A DNA stretch of 64,000 nucleotides from Oenanthe sinensis (taxonomy: Eukaryota > Streptophyta > Magnoliopsida > Apiales > Apiaceae): positions 36,745,501-36,809,500 of the forward strand of contig CM053810.1 of NCBI GenBank assembly GCA_028671895.1, read 5' to 3'. This document shows, one piece after another, positions 38,701-47,701 of this stretch. Numbering within the stretch: position 1 is the stretch's first letter; each line of letters begins with the position of its first letter. A program made the position numbers and the translations under genes. Below the pieces are notes generated by a model. The model was not told the DNA's origin and did no database searches. It was given only the letters and a program-made list of their open reading frames with translations.

Positions 38701-41700
38701 TGTTACGGAACGTTTTCATGTTCAAATGAGCGAAGAATGATCCTACAAGAGTTTACAAGTTGTTTCCATGGTCAAACATGTCAAGAATGAAGGTTCAAGT
38801 TGTTTCCAAGTTCGAATGAGACGAGAATGAATTCTCAAGTTGTTACAGATTATTTTCATATTCAAATGAGCCAAGAATGATCCTACAAGAGCTTACAAGT
38901 TGTTCCATGGTCAAACAAGTGAAGAATGAAGGTTCAAGTTGTTTCCAAGTTCGAACGAGTCAAGAATGAAATCTCAAGTTGTTACGGATTGTTTTCATGT
39001 TCAAATGAGCCAAGAATGATCCTATAAGAGTTTACAAGTTGTTTACATGATCAAATATATCAAGAATGAAGGTACAAGTTGTGTCCAAGTTCAAAAGAGT
39101 CAAGAATGAAGTCTCAAGTTGTTACGGAACTTTTTCATGTTCAAATGAGCCAAGAATGATCCTACAAGAGTTTACAAGTTGTTTCCATGGTCAAACATGT
39201 CAAGAATGAAGGTTCAAGTTGTTTCCAAGTTCGAACGAGTCAAGAATGAATTTCCAAGTTGTTACGGATTATTTTCATGTTCAAATAAGCCAAGAATGAT
39301 CCTATTAGAGTTTACAAGTTTCCATGTTCGAACGAGTCAAGAATGAATTCTCAAGATGTCAAGAATGAAGGTACAAGTTGTGTCCAAGTTCGAACGAGTC
39401 AAGAATGAATTCTCAAGATGTTACGGATTGTTTTCATGTTAAAATGAGCCAAGAATGATCCAATAAGAGTTTACAAGTTTCCATGTTCGAACGAGTCAAG
39501 AATGAAGTCTCAAGTTGTTACGGAATATTTTCATTTTCAAATGAGACAAGAATGATCCTATAAGAGCTTACAAGTTGTTTCCAAGTTTGAACGAGTCAAG
39601 AATGAAGTCCCAAGTAATTATAGAATGTTTTCATCTTCAAATGAGCGAAGAATTATCCTACAAGAATTTACAAGTTGTTTCCATGTTCAAACGATTCAAA
39701 AAATAAGCTAAATGTTGTTTCCAAGTGTGAACGAGTCAAAAATGAAGTCTCAATTTGTTAATGATTATTTTCATGTTCAAATGAGCCAAGAATGATCCTA
39801 CAAGAGCATACAAGTTGTTTCCATGGTCAAAAATGTCTAGAATGAAGGTTCAAGTTGTATCCAAGTTCGAACGAGTCAAGAATGAATTCTCAAGCTGTTT
39901 CGGATTGTTTTCATATTCAAATAAGCCAAGAATGATCCTATAAGAGTTTACAAGTTGTTTACATGGTCAAACATGTCAAGAATGAAGGTACAATTTGTGT
40001 CCAAGTTCGAACGAGTCAAGAATGAAGTCTCAAGTTGTTACGGAACGTTTTCATGTTCAAATGAGCCAAGAATGATCCTACAAGAGTTTACAAGTTGTTT
40101 CCATGGTCAAACATGTCAAGAATGAAGGTTCAAGTTGTTTCCAAGTTCGAATGAGACGAGAATGAATTCTCAAGTTGTTACGGATTATTTTCATATTCAA
40201 ATGAGCCAAGAATGATCCTACAAGAGCTTACAAGTTGTTCCATGGTCAAACAAGTGAAGAATGAAGGTTCAAGTTGTTTCCAAGTTCGAACGAGTCAAGA
40301 ATGAAATCTCAAGTTGTTACGGATTGTTTTCATGTTCAAATGAGCCAAGAATGATCCTATAAGAGTTTACAAGTTGTTTACATGATCAAATATATCAAGA
40401 ATGAAGGTACAAGTTGTGTCCAAGTTCGAAAGAGTCAAGAATGAAGTCTCAAGTTGTTACGGAACTTTTTCATGTTCAAATGAGCCAAGAATGATCCTAT
40501 AAGAGTGTACAAGTTGTTTCCATGGTCAAACATGTATAGAATTAAGGTTCAAGTTGTTTCCAAGTTCGAACGAGTCAAGAATAAATTTCAAAATTGTTAC
40601 GGATTATTTTCATGTTCAAATGAGCCAAGAATGATCCTATTAGAGTTTACAAGTTGTTTACATGGTCAAACATGTCAAGAATGAAGGTACAAGTTGTGTC
40701 CAAGTTCGTACGAGTCAAGAATGAATTCTCAAGTTGTTACGGATTGTTTTCATGTTAAAATGAGCCAAGAATGATCCAATAAGAGGTTACAAGTTTCCAT
40801 GTTCGAACAAGTGAAGAATGAAGTCTCAAGTTGTTACAGAATATTTTCATTTTCAAATGAGCCAAGAATGATCCTATAAGAGCTTACAAGTTGTTTCCAT
40901 GTTCAAATGAGTCAAAAATGAAGCTAAAAGTTGTTTCCAAGTGTGTACGAGTCAAAAATGAAGTCTCAAGTTGTTAATGATTGTTTTCATGTTCAAATGA
41001 GCCAATAATGATCCTACAAGAGCTTACAAGTTGTTTTCATGGTCAAAAATGTCAAGAATGAAGGTTCAAGTTGTTTCCAAGTTCGAACGAGTCAAGAATG
41101 AATTCTCAAGTTGTTACGGATTGTTTTCATATTCAAATGAGCCAAGAATGATCCTATATGAGTTTACAAGTTGTTTACATGGCCAAACATGTTAAGAATG
41201 AAGGTACAAGTTGTGTCCAAGTTCGAACGAGTCAAGAATGAAGTCTCAAGTTGTTACGGAATATTGTCATGTTCAAATGAGCCAAGAATGATCCTACAGG
41301 AGTTTACAAGTTGTTTCCATGGTCAAACATGTTAAGAATGTAGGTTCATGTTGTTTTCAAGTTCGAACGAGTCAAGAATGAATTCTCAAGTTGTTACGGA
41401 TTATTTTCATGTTCAAATGAGCAAAGAATGATCCTATAAGAGTTTACAAGTTGTTTACATGGTGAAACATGTCAAGAATGAAGGTACAAGTTGTGTCCAA
41501 GTTCGAACGAGTCAAGAATGAATTCTCAAGTTGTTACGGATTATTTTCATGTTAAAATGAGCCAAGAATGATCCAATAAGAGTTTACAAGTTTCCATGTT
41601 CGAACGAGTCAAGAATGAAGTCTCAAGTTGTTACGGAATATTTTAATTTTCAAATGAGCCAAGAATGATCCTATAAGAGCTTACAATTTGTTTCCAAGTT

Positions 41701-42982
41701 TGAACTAGTCAAGAATGAAGTCCCAAGTAGTTATAGAATGTTTTCATCTTCAAATGAGCCAAAAATTATCCTACAAGAAATTACAAGTTGTTTCCATGTT
41801 CAAACGAGTCAAAAATGAAGCTAAAAGTTGTTTCCAAGTGCGAACGAGTCAAAAATGAAGTCTCAAGTTATTAATGATTGTTTTCATGTTCAAATAAGTC
41901 AAGAATGATCCTATAAGAGTTTACAAGTTGTTTACATGGTCAAACATGTCAAGAATGAAGGTACAAGTTGTGTCCAAGTTCGTACGAGTCAAGAATGAAT
42001 TCTCAAGTTGGTATGGATTGTTTTCATGTTAAAATGAGCCAAGAATGATCCAATAAGAGTTTACAAGTTTCCATGTTCGAACGAGTGAAGAATGAAGTCT
42101 CAAGTTGTTACGGAATATTTTCATTTTTAAATGAGCCAAGAATGATCCTATAAGAGCTTACAAGTTGTTTCCAAGTTTGAACGAGTCAAGAATGAAGTCC
42201 CAAGTAGTTATAGAATGTTTTCATCTTTAAATGAGCCAATAATTATCCTACAAGAATTTACAAGTTGTTTCCATGTTTAAACGAGTCAAAAATGAAGCTA
42301 AAAGTTGTTTCCAAGTGTGAACGAGTCAAAAATGAAGTCTCAAGTTGTTAATGATTGTTTTCATGTTCAAATGAGCCAAGAATGATCCTACAAGAGCTTA
42401 CAAGTTGTTTTCATGGTCAAAAATGTCAAGAATGAAGGTTCAAGTTGTTTCCAAGTTCGAACGAGTCAAGAATGAATTCTCAAGTTGTTACGGATTGTTT
42501 TCATATTCAAATGAGCCAAGAATAATCCTATAAGACCTTACAAGTTGCTTCCATGGTCAAAAATGTCAAGAATGAAGGTTCAAGTTGTATCCATGTTCGA
42601 ACGAGTCAAGAATGAATTCTCAAGTTGTTACGGATTGTTTTCATATTCAAATGAGCCAAGAATGATCCTATAAGAGTTTACAAGTTTTTTACATGGTCAA
42701 ACATGTCAAGAATGAAGGTACAAGTTGTGTCCTAGTTCGAACGAGTCAAGAATGAAGTCTCAAGTTGTTACGGAACATTTTCATGTTCAAATGAGCCAAG
42801 AATGATCCTACAAGAGTTTACAAGTTGTTTCCATGGTCAAACATGTCAAGAATGAAGGTTCAAGTTGTTTCCAAGTTCGAACGAGACGAGAATGAATTCG
42901 CAAGTTGTTACGGATTATTTTCATATTCAAATGAGCCAAGAATGATCCTACAAGAGTTTACAAGTTGTTCCATGGTCAAACA
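35731..42982. repeat. Diverged right arm of the satellite array
   Basis: The 140/97/100-bp units remain recognisable but carry many more private substitutions and small junctions than the left side. One example is the spliced-together caagatgtcaagaatgaagg near 39350, where most of a 60-bp subunit is missing. The array stops at 42982 only because element 1 is inserted in the middle of a ccatggtcaaacatgtcaag subunit, so satellite probably resumes beyond the nested elements. Confidence 0.8.
42978..42982. other. Left half of the presumed target-site duplication of element 1 (aaaca)
   Basis: The satellite reads ...ggtcaaaca and then changes to the LTR start tgtaacgatcgag. Ty3/gypsy integrases make 5-bp duplications, so aaaca is the expected left copy. 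The right copy lies outside the window. Because the LTR begins with tgt, as does the displaced satellite (acatgtcaag), the boundary rests on the matching 3' LTR start at 52771. Confidence 0.6.
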
Positions 42983-43744
42983 TGTAACGATCGAGACATT
43001 TATATATATATTTGATTAATATGAGTTATAGTATTTATGTGTTCCAATGTGACAAGAGGTGATATATGATCTTTTTATATGTCTAGTTGACTGTCTGTTT
43101 GACCGCATTATGCTTAAGTGTTTTAATTAAGTGATTAATTGATTTTCCATGCTTAATTGAGTAACTCTTTGATTTTTATAAAATTATTGGTGTGTCCAAT
43201 AATTATGAATTTTATATGTAGCTTCTATGTGATTTTAGAGACTTTCTAAAAATAGTGGTGTGATTTAATTCAGTCTCAATATGTTTGTATGATTTTCTCA
43301 ATCCTATTTTATCCTGAAAATATTTCTCTTCTAAATTCCATATTTAATTATTGGAATGTCCAAAAATCATGAAATCTTTTCCAAAATATTCCTTATATAT
43401 TCTGAGACTTTTTAAAAATAAAAGTTTATTTTATTTGAGCACCAAAATATTTTTAAAGATTTTCTACTCTTATTTCTTTTTAAAGTGCCTAAACTTCCCC
43501 GATTTTTAATTAATTATTTATTCATCAGAAAAATATTTCAAAAATATGGGTGAGCTTCTAAATTTATGTTCTTTATTTTAAAATATAAAACTTATTTTTA
43601 TAACCATTTTTCTTCAAAATTCGATTTATCAAATGATTTAATTTCAGAAAATAGCAAATGTGAAATTACTGTTTTACCCTTGCTTTTGTTATAACCTGCA
43701 ACACCCACCCATTTTTCCCCTTGCTCTGCAACTAGCGTACCAGG

Positions 43745-43760
43745 TCTCTCTCTCTCTCTC
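43745..43760. repeat. (TC)8 microsatellite in the element 1 LTR
   Basis: A perfect run of eight TC steps. The same position in the 3' LTR of this element (53547-53566) has ten steps, a length difference that arose after insertion. Confidence 0.9.
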
Positions 43761-45852
43761 ATTTTGGGCGATTTACGCTCCTCTTTGAATTCTCATGGCA
43801 GATTTCAGTTCTCTAGCATGATTATAACTTCCTTGTGGCTAGATTCTTGCTTATATACTACTCTTGTACCTTGCATGTAACTATATATATGTATATATAT
43901 AGCTGCCGTATGTATATGTTGGTGTATAGTTGCGTGCAATCCATGTAATTAGATGTTATGTATTTGGTGAGTTCAGATATTACATAAACTAGCTATGGGA
44001 GAGAGATTTGGGTTCGGTGTAGAGAAACCGGAGCACCTCCGGCACTCCACCGGAAACCCGAGTCACCAACGATGAACTCGGTGAGTTGGTGACCAAGGCT
44101 ATGATGTTCTTGAGCCTAATTACTGCCTAAATTACTCATACTTGTCCATTAATTGAGTTGCATGTCGAATTAATTGATGCATGTCAGTCGTGACAATTTT
44201 TCCGGCCATGGTTTTGAGATTTCCGACTTGTAGCCGACTAGTGTAACCTTGTATAGCTTCGTTTTATGTAATGTTGATGCTAGTTGCTGTGCAGTTGTCG
44301 ATGACATGTTAAGTTGCATGATTAGTTTTCGAATTCTATATATTTATAATCAATTTTCCGGCCAAATTGCTATTTGCCGATTAGTAGTAAATATATATAT
44401 GTTTAATTGTAAATGCTAAGCTTGGTTATGAGATGAGAGCAAATCATGCAATTGTTAATTGATTTAATTGAGGTGTAATAGCTGATTGCTAATTACTATT
44501 TTTTAGTCTTAATTTCGAATGTATATGTATATTAATTTATATTCAAAGATTTGATTATATGTGAGCATTTGATGGAGTTTGATGCTATTTGCTAAGTCCT
44601 AATAAGAATTAGTTAGGATGTGCATTTTAAGGAATATTTGAGTTGGTTATGCGCCTATATTCAAAATTTTCGAATATACATATATACATATATATTATAT
44701 TCGAATTATATAAGTGAATGATAGTTGAAGATTTAATCCTTGTAACTTGTATGGGCATGATTTTATGTGACAGAGATTGGGTATGATATATAATTGTCTG
44801 ATTATGTATGATTGACATTGAATGATTGTTTGGGTCGGTTGTATTCCGACAGGCAGCTCCAATTACAGGGGAGGTGCTGCCAAAATTTTCTAAAATTAAA
44901 ACTGACTTTTATAAAATATTATTGGCACACCCCTTTTTGCATAGGAAGGGCTAGCAGTCAGGAATATTACAGATCATATAATTGTCTATGTGCTACTTGC
45001 TTGCCAGTGTAGAAGTGATTATATAGTAGAGTATGTCTACTGTGGATTATACATGTGTTAAGGGGTTACTTTAACGAAAGGGTAGAATAGTTAGACGTTA
45101 ATGAGAACGTCGAGAGTGTATAAGATTCTGATATAGTACTATTTATGTGTAGCTACGAAGGACATTGAGGTGAAGGACAAAGGGAAAGCTAAAGTAGAGA
45201 GTTAGTGACTGGTGTAGGTGATCTACCTGTTCAGCAGCTGTAGCATTCCTTTTTAAGGCAAGTAACTACTGCCTAATCTCTTTTAACTTAAGCACTATTT
45301 ATGAAATGTTTTACGACCCTGCAACTATGTTATCTTATTGCAACTGTTTTAAGCTATAGCCTGCCTTACTTTAATTGCTTTACTTAAATTGCAACCTTAT
45401 ACCAGTTTTGATTGCACTTTAAACTTTTCAATCCCTGAACTGCTACTGACAGCTTATAAACTAGTTCTACAAATCTTAAACCATATCTTGAAATGTGACT
45501 TATGCTATCACTATTTTCTTAACTATGTTTACTTGAACTTTAATTCTGAACTTACCCTGTTGCTAGCCTAACTACTGTTACAATTAAATGCCTTACAACT
45601 GTTTTCAAAACTTCTTGTTATACCTGTGAATTGACCCTGCAACCTGACTTTACTACTATAACTTGGTTTTGGTCCCTAGTTCAAGATTTCTGCCTACTTT
45701 ATTACAACAAAGACTTGTTTTGAGACTTATCCTGGAATAAACTTTACCTCTGTCTAATGATCTTTAAAATGGATTTAAATATGAAATCCGACTTTCAAGA
45801 AGTCTTTTTCATCAAATGATTTGGTAATTTTAAAAAGAAAGGTTTTGGTTAT

Positions 45853-45893
45853 TATAGGAATTCTGATCAACATGGTTTCTGCGGATTCCTATA
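45853..45893. other. Inverted repeat with 9-bp perfect arms in the LTR
   Basis: tataggaat (45853-45861) and attcctata (45885-45893) pair perfectly around a 23-nt loop. The arms, loop length and the CG-rich sequence that follows (ggaggcgtaagaggccgag) are conserved in element 2 at 56989-57029, although the surrounding LTR is more diverged. A structured RNA or regulatory site is possible; the role is unknown. Confidence 0.6.
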
Positions 45894-46130
45894 GGTTGGA
45901 GGCGTAAGAGGCCGAGTGACGCCGGTCCAGCACTTTTTATGTGAAGACTATAATGAGATAGTCAATGACTATAATGAGATGGCCCAAGGCCAATGGCAAT
46001 AAGTGCCTTTATGAGTACTCTTTATGTCCAGAGGGACTTTAGTCCGTTATGGGGACTTTACGTGGCTGATCACCCGTATTGTCTGGCGTTGTGAGAAAAC
46101 TCCAATCAAATGATTTGTTTCTAATTAGTA

Positions 46131-46290
46131 AAGGTCCTAATGAGAGGACAGTTTTTATAAATGATTTGAAAAGCAAGGTCCTAATGAGAGGACAGTTTTT
46201 ATAAATGATTTGAAAAGCAAGGTCCTAATGAGAGGACAGTTTTATAAAATGTTTTGAAAGAATCAGTCCTAATGAAAGGACAGTTTTATA
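46131..46290. repeat. 44-bp minisatellite in the LTR, about 3.5 copies
   Basis: aaggtcctaatgagaggaca starts at 46131, 46175 and 46219, giving a 44-bp period, followed by a degenerate copy (cagtcctaatgaaaggaca). The corresponding place in element 2 has about two full copies and a degenerate one. Confidence 0.85.
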
Positions 46291-46743
46291 CAAATGGACT
46301 TTGAAATGATTAGTAATGAATAATGAAATGCCTTGTTATAACCTGCCATATACAGCTTCAACTATCAGATATATCTTGATCTGACTTTGTTCCAATTGTT
46401 ATACATTACTTCCTGTTATCCATCTAACCCTGCAGATTACTCTTATACTTGGAAATGATTATTACTTTCCAGTTTCTTAAATACCTTGCACCAGTTATTG
46501 AAATCATTTAACCCTGCCAGTGGTTTTATAAAAGAAAGTTTTACGAGTAATGCATACCCTGACTAGAATTTTAATTACAATTTTGGGACAATGAGGTCCA
46601 GCAATGATTTTAAAGCATGGTTTTGAGAAAAGACTTTTTAAATCATATACAAGCCTGTAGAACTGTTTTTAACCTATATGGTTACTTGCTGAGCTTTTGT
46701 AGCTCATTCTTTTATTTTCTAACATCTACAGCTTTTGAGAATC

Positions 46744-46818
46744 ATGGTCCGTATTAAGCAGACTGCCAGGAAGAACATGTCTTTCATGAACTATGCTAGG
46801 CTGGCTGAGATTGAACAG
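46744..46818 (+). CDS. ORF1 exon 1 of element 1: histone H3 tail-like leader inside the LTR
   Basis: The ATG at 46744 opens a 25-codon segment whose first residues are M-V-R-I-K-Q-T-A-R-K-N. Numbered as histone H3 (after Met removal) this keeps R2, K4, Q5, T6, A7, R8 and K9 in exact register; A1 is Val, T3 is Ile and S10 is Asn. Val at position 2 normally permits Met removal, so an H3-like free N terminus is expected. The segment ends with GAACAG followed by GTAGGA, a good donor. Its phase matches the acceptor at 47296, which leads into exon 2. Upstream, ttctaacatctacag ends at 46731 and looks like a branch point plus acceptor, so the transcribed exon may be 46732-46818 (87 nt). Without splicing, the frame runs about 19 more codons to a stop. 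Splicing is inferred, not demonstrated. Confidence 0.7.
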
Positions 46819-46894
46819 GTAGGATCGAGGCAGAGTTGGAAGGAAAAGACTTTGTTAAGTCTTGTATTTTGTTATTAGATTTTGAGATGTTTCA

Positions 46895-46952
46895 GAAGTT
46901 GTAATAATATTATTTTGTTGCTGTAAATGTAAATATAAATGAATGTAGTTGT
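46895..46952 (+). terminator. Candidate poly(A) signal region in the LTR
   Basis: An AT-rich cluster with tgtaataatatta and gtaaatataaatgaatgtag resembles plant near-upstream and far-upstream polyadenylation elements. It is conserved in element 2 (about 57994-58045). In the 3' LTR it would end the transcript; in the 5' LTR it would lie within the predicted ORF1 intron. Confidence 0.35.
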
Positions 46953-47103
46953 GTGCTTGTTTCATACCATTACCTTGAAAGGTCCAGGCTAGTAGTCGGG
47001 GTCATATTTATGCGTATTTTCTATTATTGTTATTTAGGGTGCATGCATATAGAGTGGTAGTGACTCCCCGATCTAGACCCCGGGTCGGGAGGGCGCCACA
47101 GGT

Positions 47104-47115
47104 TGGTATCAAAGC
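47104..47115 (+). other. Primer binding site of element 1 (tRNA-iMet type, one mismatch)
   Basis: TGGTATCAAAGC lies three bases after the LTR end. Plant initiator tRNA-Met 3' ends are complementary to TGGTATCAGAGC, so there is one mismatch here. Element 2 keeps the perfect 12-mer. Confidence 0.88.
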
Positions 47116-47296
47116 TAAGGTTTTGGTCACTGAGACAAGCCAGGATTAAGTTAATCAAGTAGATCATTTAATAAAAGAAGAGAGAGTAATGGTAAGATAG
47201 GATTAGATATCGAAGAGTGGTATAGACGATAGGGTTTCAACTGTAGATTTAAGGTGATCTTATCTCCTTTTTGCATTGCATATTATATCATTGCAG

Positions 47297-47701
47297 GCTC
47301 GCAGCATTTTCGAGGTACCACCACCCTCTCCTGGTACTTCTTCGGATTCTTCTTCAGATTCTGACGATGATGCTATAGTCATATCTAGTTCTGAGAGCGA
47401 GGAGGAGCTGATTCCTGAGCCCCCTGCTCAGCCTGACCTACCCTCAGGGAGTGCTTGTGCCCCTATTCGTCGTAGAGTCTATAGGCCATCCATTACCCGA
47501 GGCCAGTTACGAGTCCCTGTGCATCCTGTCGAGTGGTGGGAGGAGCGGATTAGGGCTGTAGAGGAGGAAGGACGTAGGCAGATAGCGGCTAGAGCCTTTC
47601 CGGATGATGTGGCGGAGCGGGCAGGAGAGTTGACCCGGTTGCTTAGTAGACTGCTGATTGGACTTAGGGCTGCCCGAGACCGAGATCACCGGGGTGATTA
47701 G
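47297..47701 (+). CDS. ORF1 exon 2 of element 1: acidic/Ser-rich SIM-like segment and Arg-rich helical tail
   Basis: 134 codons plus TAG, open from the acceptor, with no good ATG of its own near the start; this supports translation from exon 1 (total 159 aa if spliced). After a short Pro patch comes a Ser/Asp run, then the hydrophobic core AIVI (47372-47383) flanked by DDD and SSSESEEE. This is the form of a phospho-regulated SUMO-interacting motif. The second half has RRRVYRP, VEWWEERI and a long amphipathic stretch rich in Arg and Leu that looks alpha-helical. I recognise no named domain. It lies upstream of gag in the place where some plant Ty3/gypsy lineages carry additional ORFs. The frame is intact although the gag-pol beside it is ruined. 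Similarity to element 2 is about 90% at protein level, with the same length. Confidence 0.72.
   Translation, partial: ARSIFEVPPPSPGTSSDSSSDSDDDAIVISSSESEEELIPEPPAQPDLPSGSACAPIRRRVYRPSITRGQLRVPVHPVEWWEERIRAVEEEGRRQIAARAFPDDVAERAGELTRLLSRLLIGLRAARDRDHRGD

Larger units (their letters stand above)
1..42982. repeat. Tandem satellite array, 140-bp unit with 97- and 100-bp variants
   Basis: The whole interval is one head-to-tail satellite, continuing off the left edge. The commonest unit is 140 bp: a 60-bp subunit (caagttgttacggattgttt, ending in aagagttta), a 40-bp subunit with ccatggtcaa and acatgtcaag, and a 40-bp subunit with ccaagttcga and acgagtcaag. All three share caagttgtt at the start and caagaatga near the end, so they probably descend from one roughly 40-bp motif. 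A 97-bp variant fuses the two 40-bp subunits into 37 bp, and a 100-bp variant lacks one of them. There are roughly 300 units. Short open frames of 60-90 codons recur with the repeat, but 140 is not a multiple of three, so they are by-products. I see no transposon or gene inside the array. Its chromosomal position (centromeric, pericentromeric, subtelomeric or knob) cannot be told from this window. Confidence 0.97.
42983..47100 (+). repeat. 5' LTR of element 1, about 4.1 kb
   Basis: The LTR starts TGTAACGATCGAG and ends GGCGCCACA just before the primer binding site. Its first 1.3 kb is repeated at 52771-54091. At 4118 bp it is unusually long. Besides AT-rich filler it holds a TC microsatellite, a 9-bp-arm hairpin, a 44-bp minisatellite, the H3-like exon of ORF1 (46744-46818) and plant-style poly(A) signals; these are listed separately. 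A TATA-like run lies near 43884-43903, but the transcription start cannot be fixed. Small open frames elsewhere in the LTR are not conserved in element 2 and are not called. Confidence 0.9.
46819..47296 (+). other. Predicted ORF1 intron spanning the LTR end and primer binding site
   Basis: The donor is CAG|GTAGGA at 46818/46819. The acceptor is a T-rich stretch ending atcattgcag at 47296, before GCTCGC. Length is 478 nt, phase 0. The intron contains plant-type poly(A) signals, the LTR terminus and the primer binding site. Removing it would give a subgenomic mRNA unable to prime reverse transcription, as for spliced retroviral messages. Element 2 has the same arrangement (474 nt). Confidence 0.6.

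Noticed and set aside
1..42982. CRISPR-like array of repeats and spacers
   Set aside because: There are no unique spacers; the whole unit repeats. The plant LTR elements next to it make this a eukaryotic satellite.
1..42982. CENP-B-box-like match in tttccaagtgggaacgagtc
   Set aside because: Only a loose resemblance and not in the conserved subunits. CENP-B boxes are not established for plant satellites.
862..43019. Repeated open frames of 60-93 codons in the satellite (e.g. 862-1047, 25076-25336, 33838-34119)
   Set aside because: They start mostly at non-ATG codons, recur with the repeat, and cannot stay open because 140 is not a multiple of three. They are by-products of low stop density, not genes.
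44627..45571. Small frames in the LTR of element 1 (44627-44818 minus, 44812-45012, 45389-45571)
   Set aside because: Not conserved as frames in the homologous LTR of element 2, and no domain or good start context.
46819..46880. Read-through extension of the H3-like frame beyond the donor as the true ORF1 C terminus
   Set aside because: The two copies stop at different codons in this extension, the donor is good, and exon 2 has matching phase with no ATG. Splicing explains the data better, though transcripts are needed.
46744..47701. A processed host histone H3 gene copy
   Set aside because: Similarity stops after the K9-equivalent residue. No further H3 tail or histone fold follows, so it is not an H3 pseudogene. 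Capture of a tiny H3 fragment or convergence remains possible.
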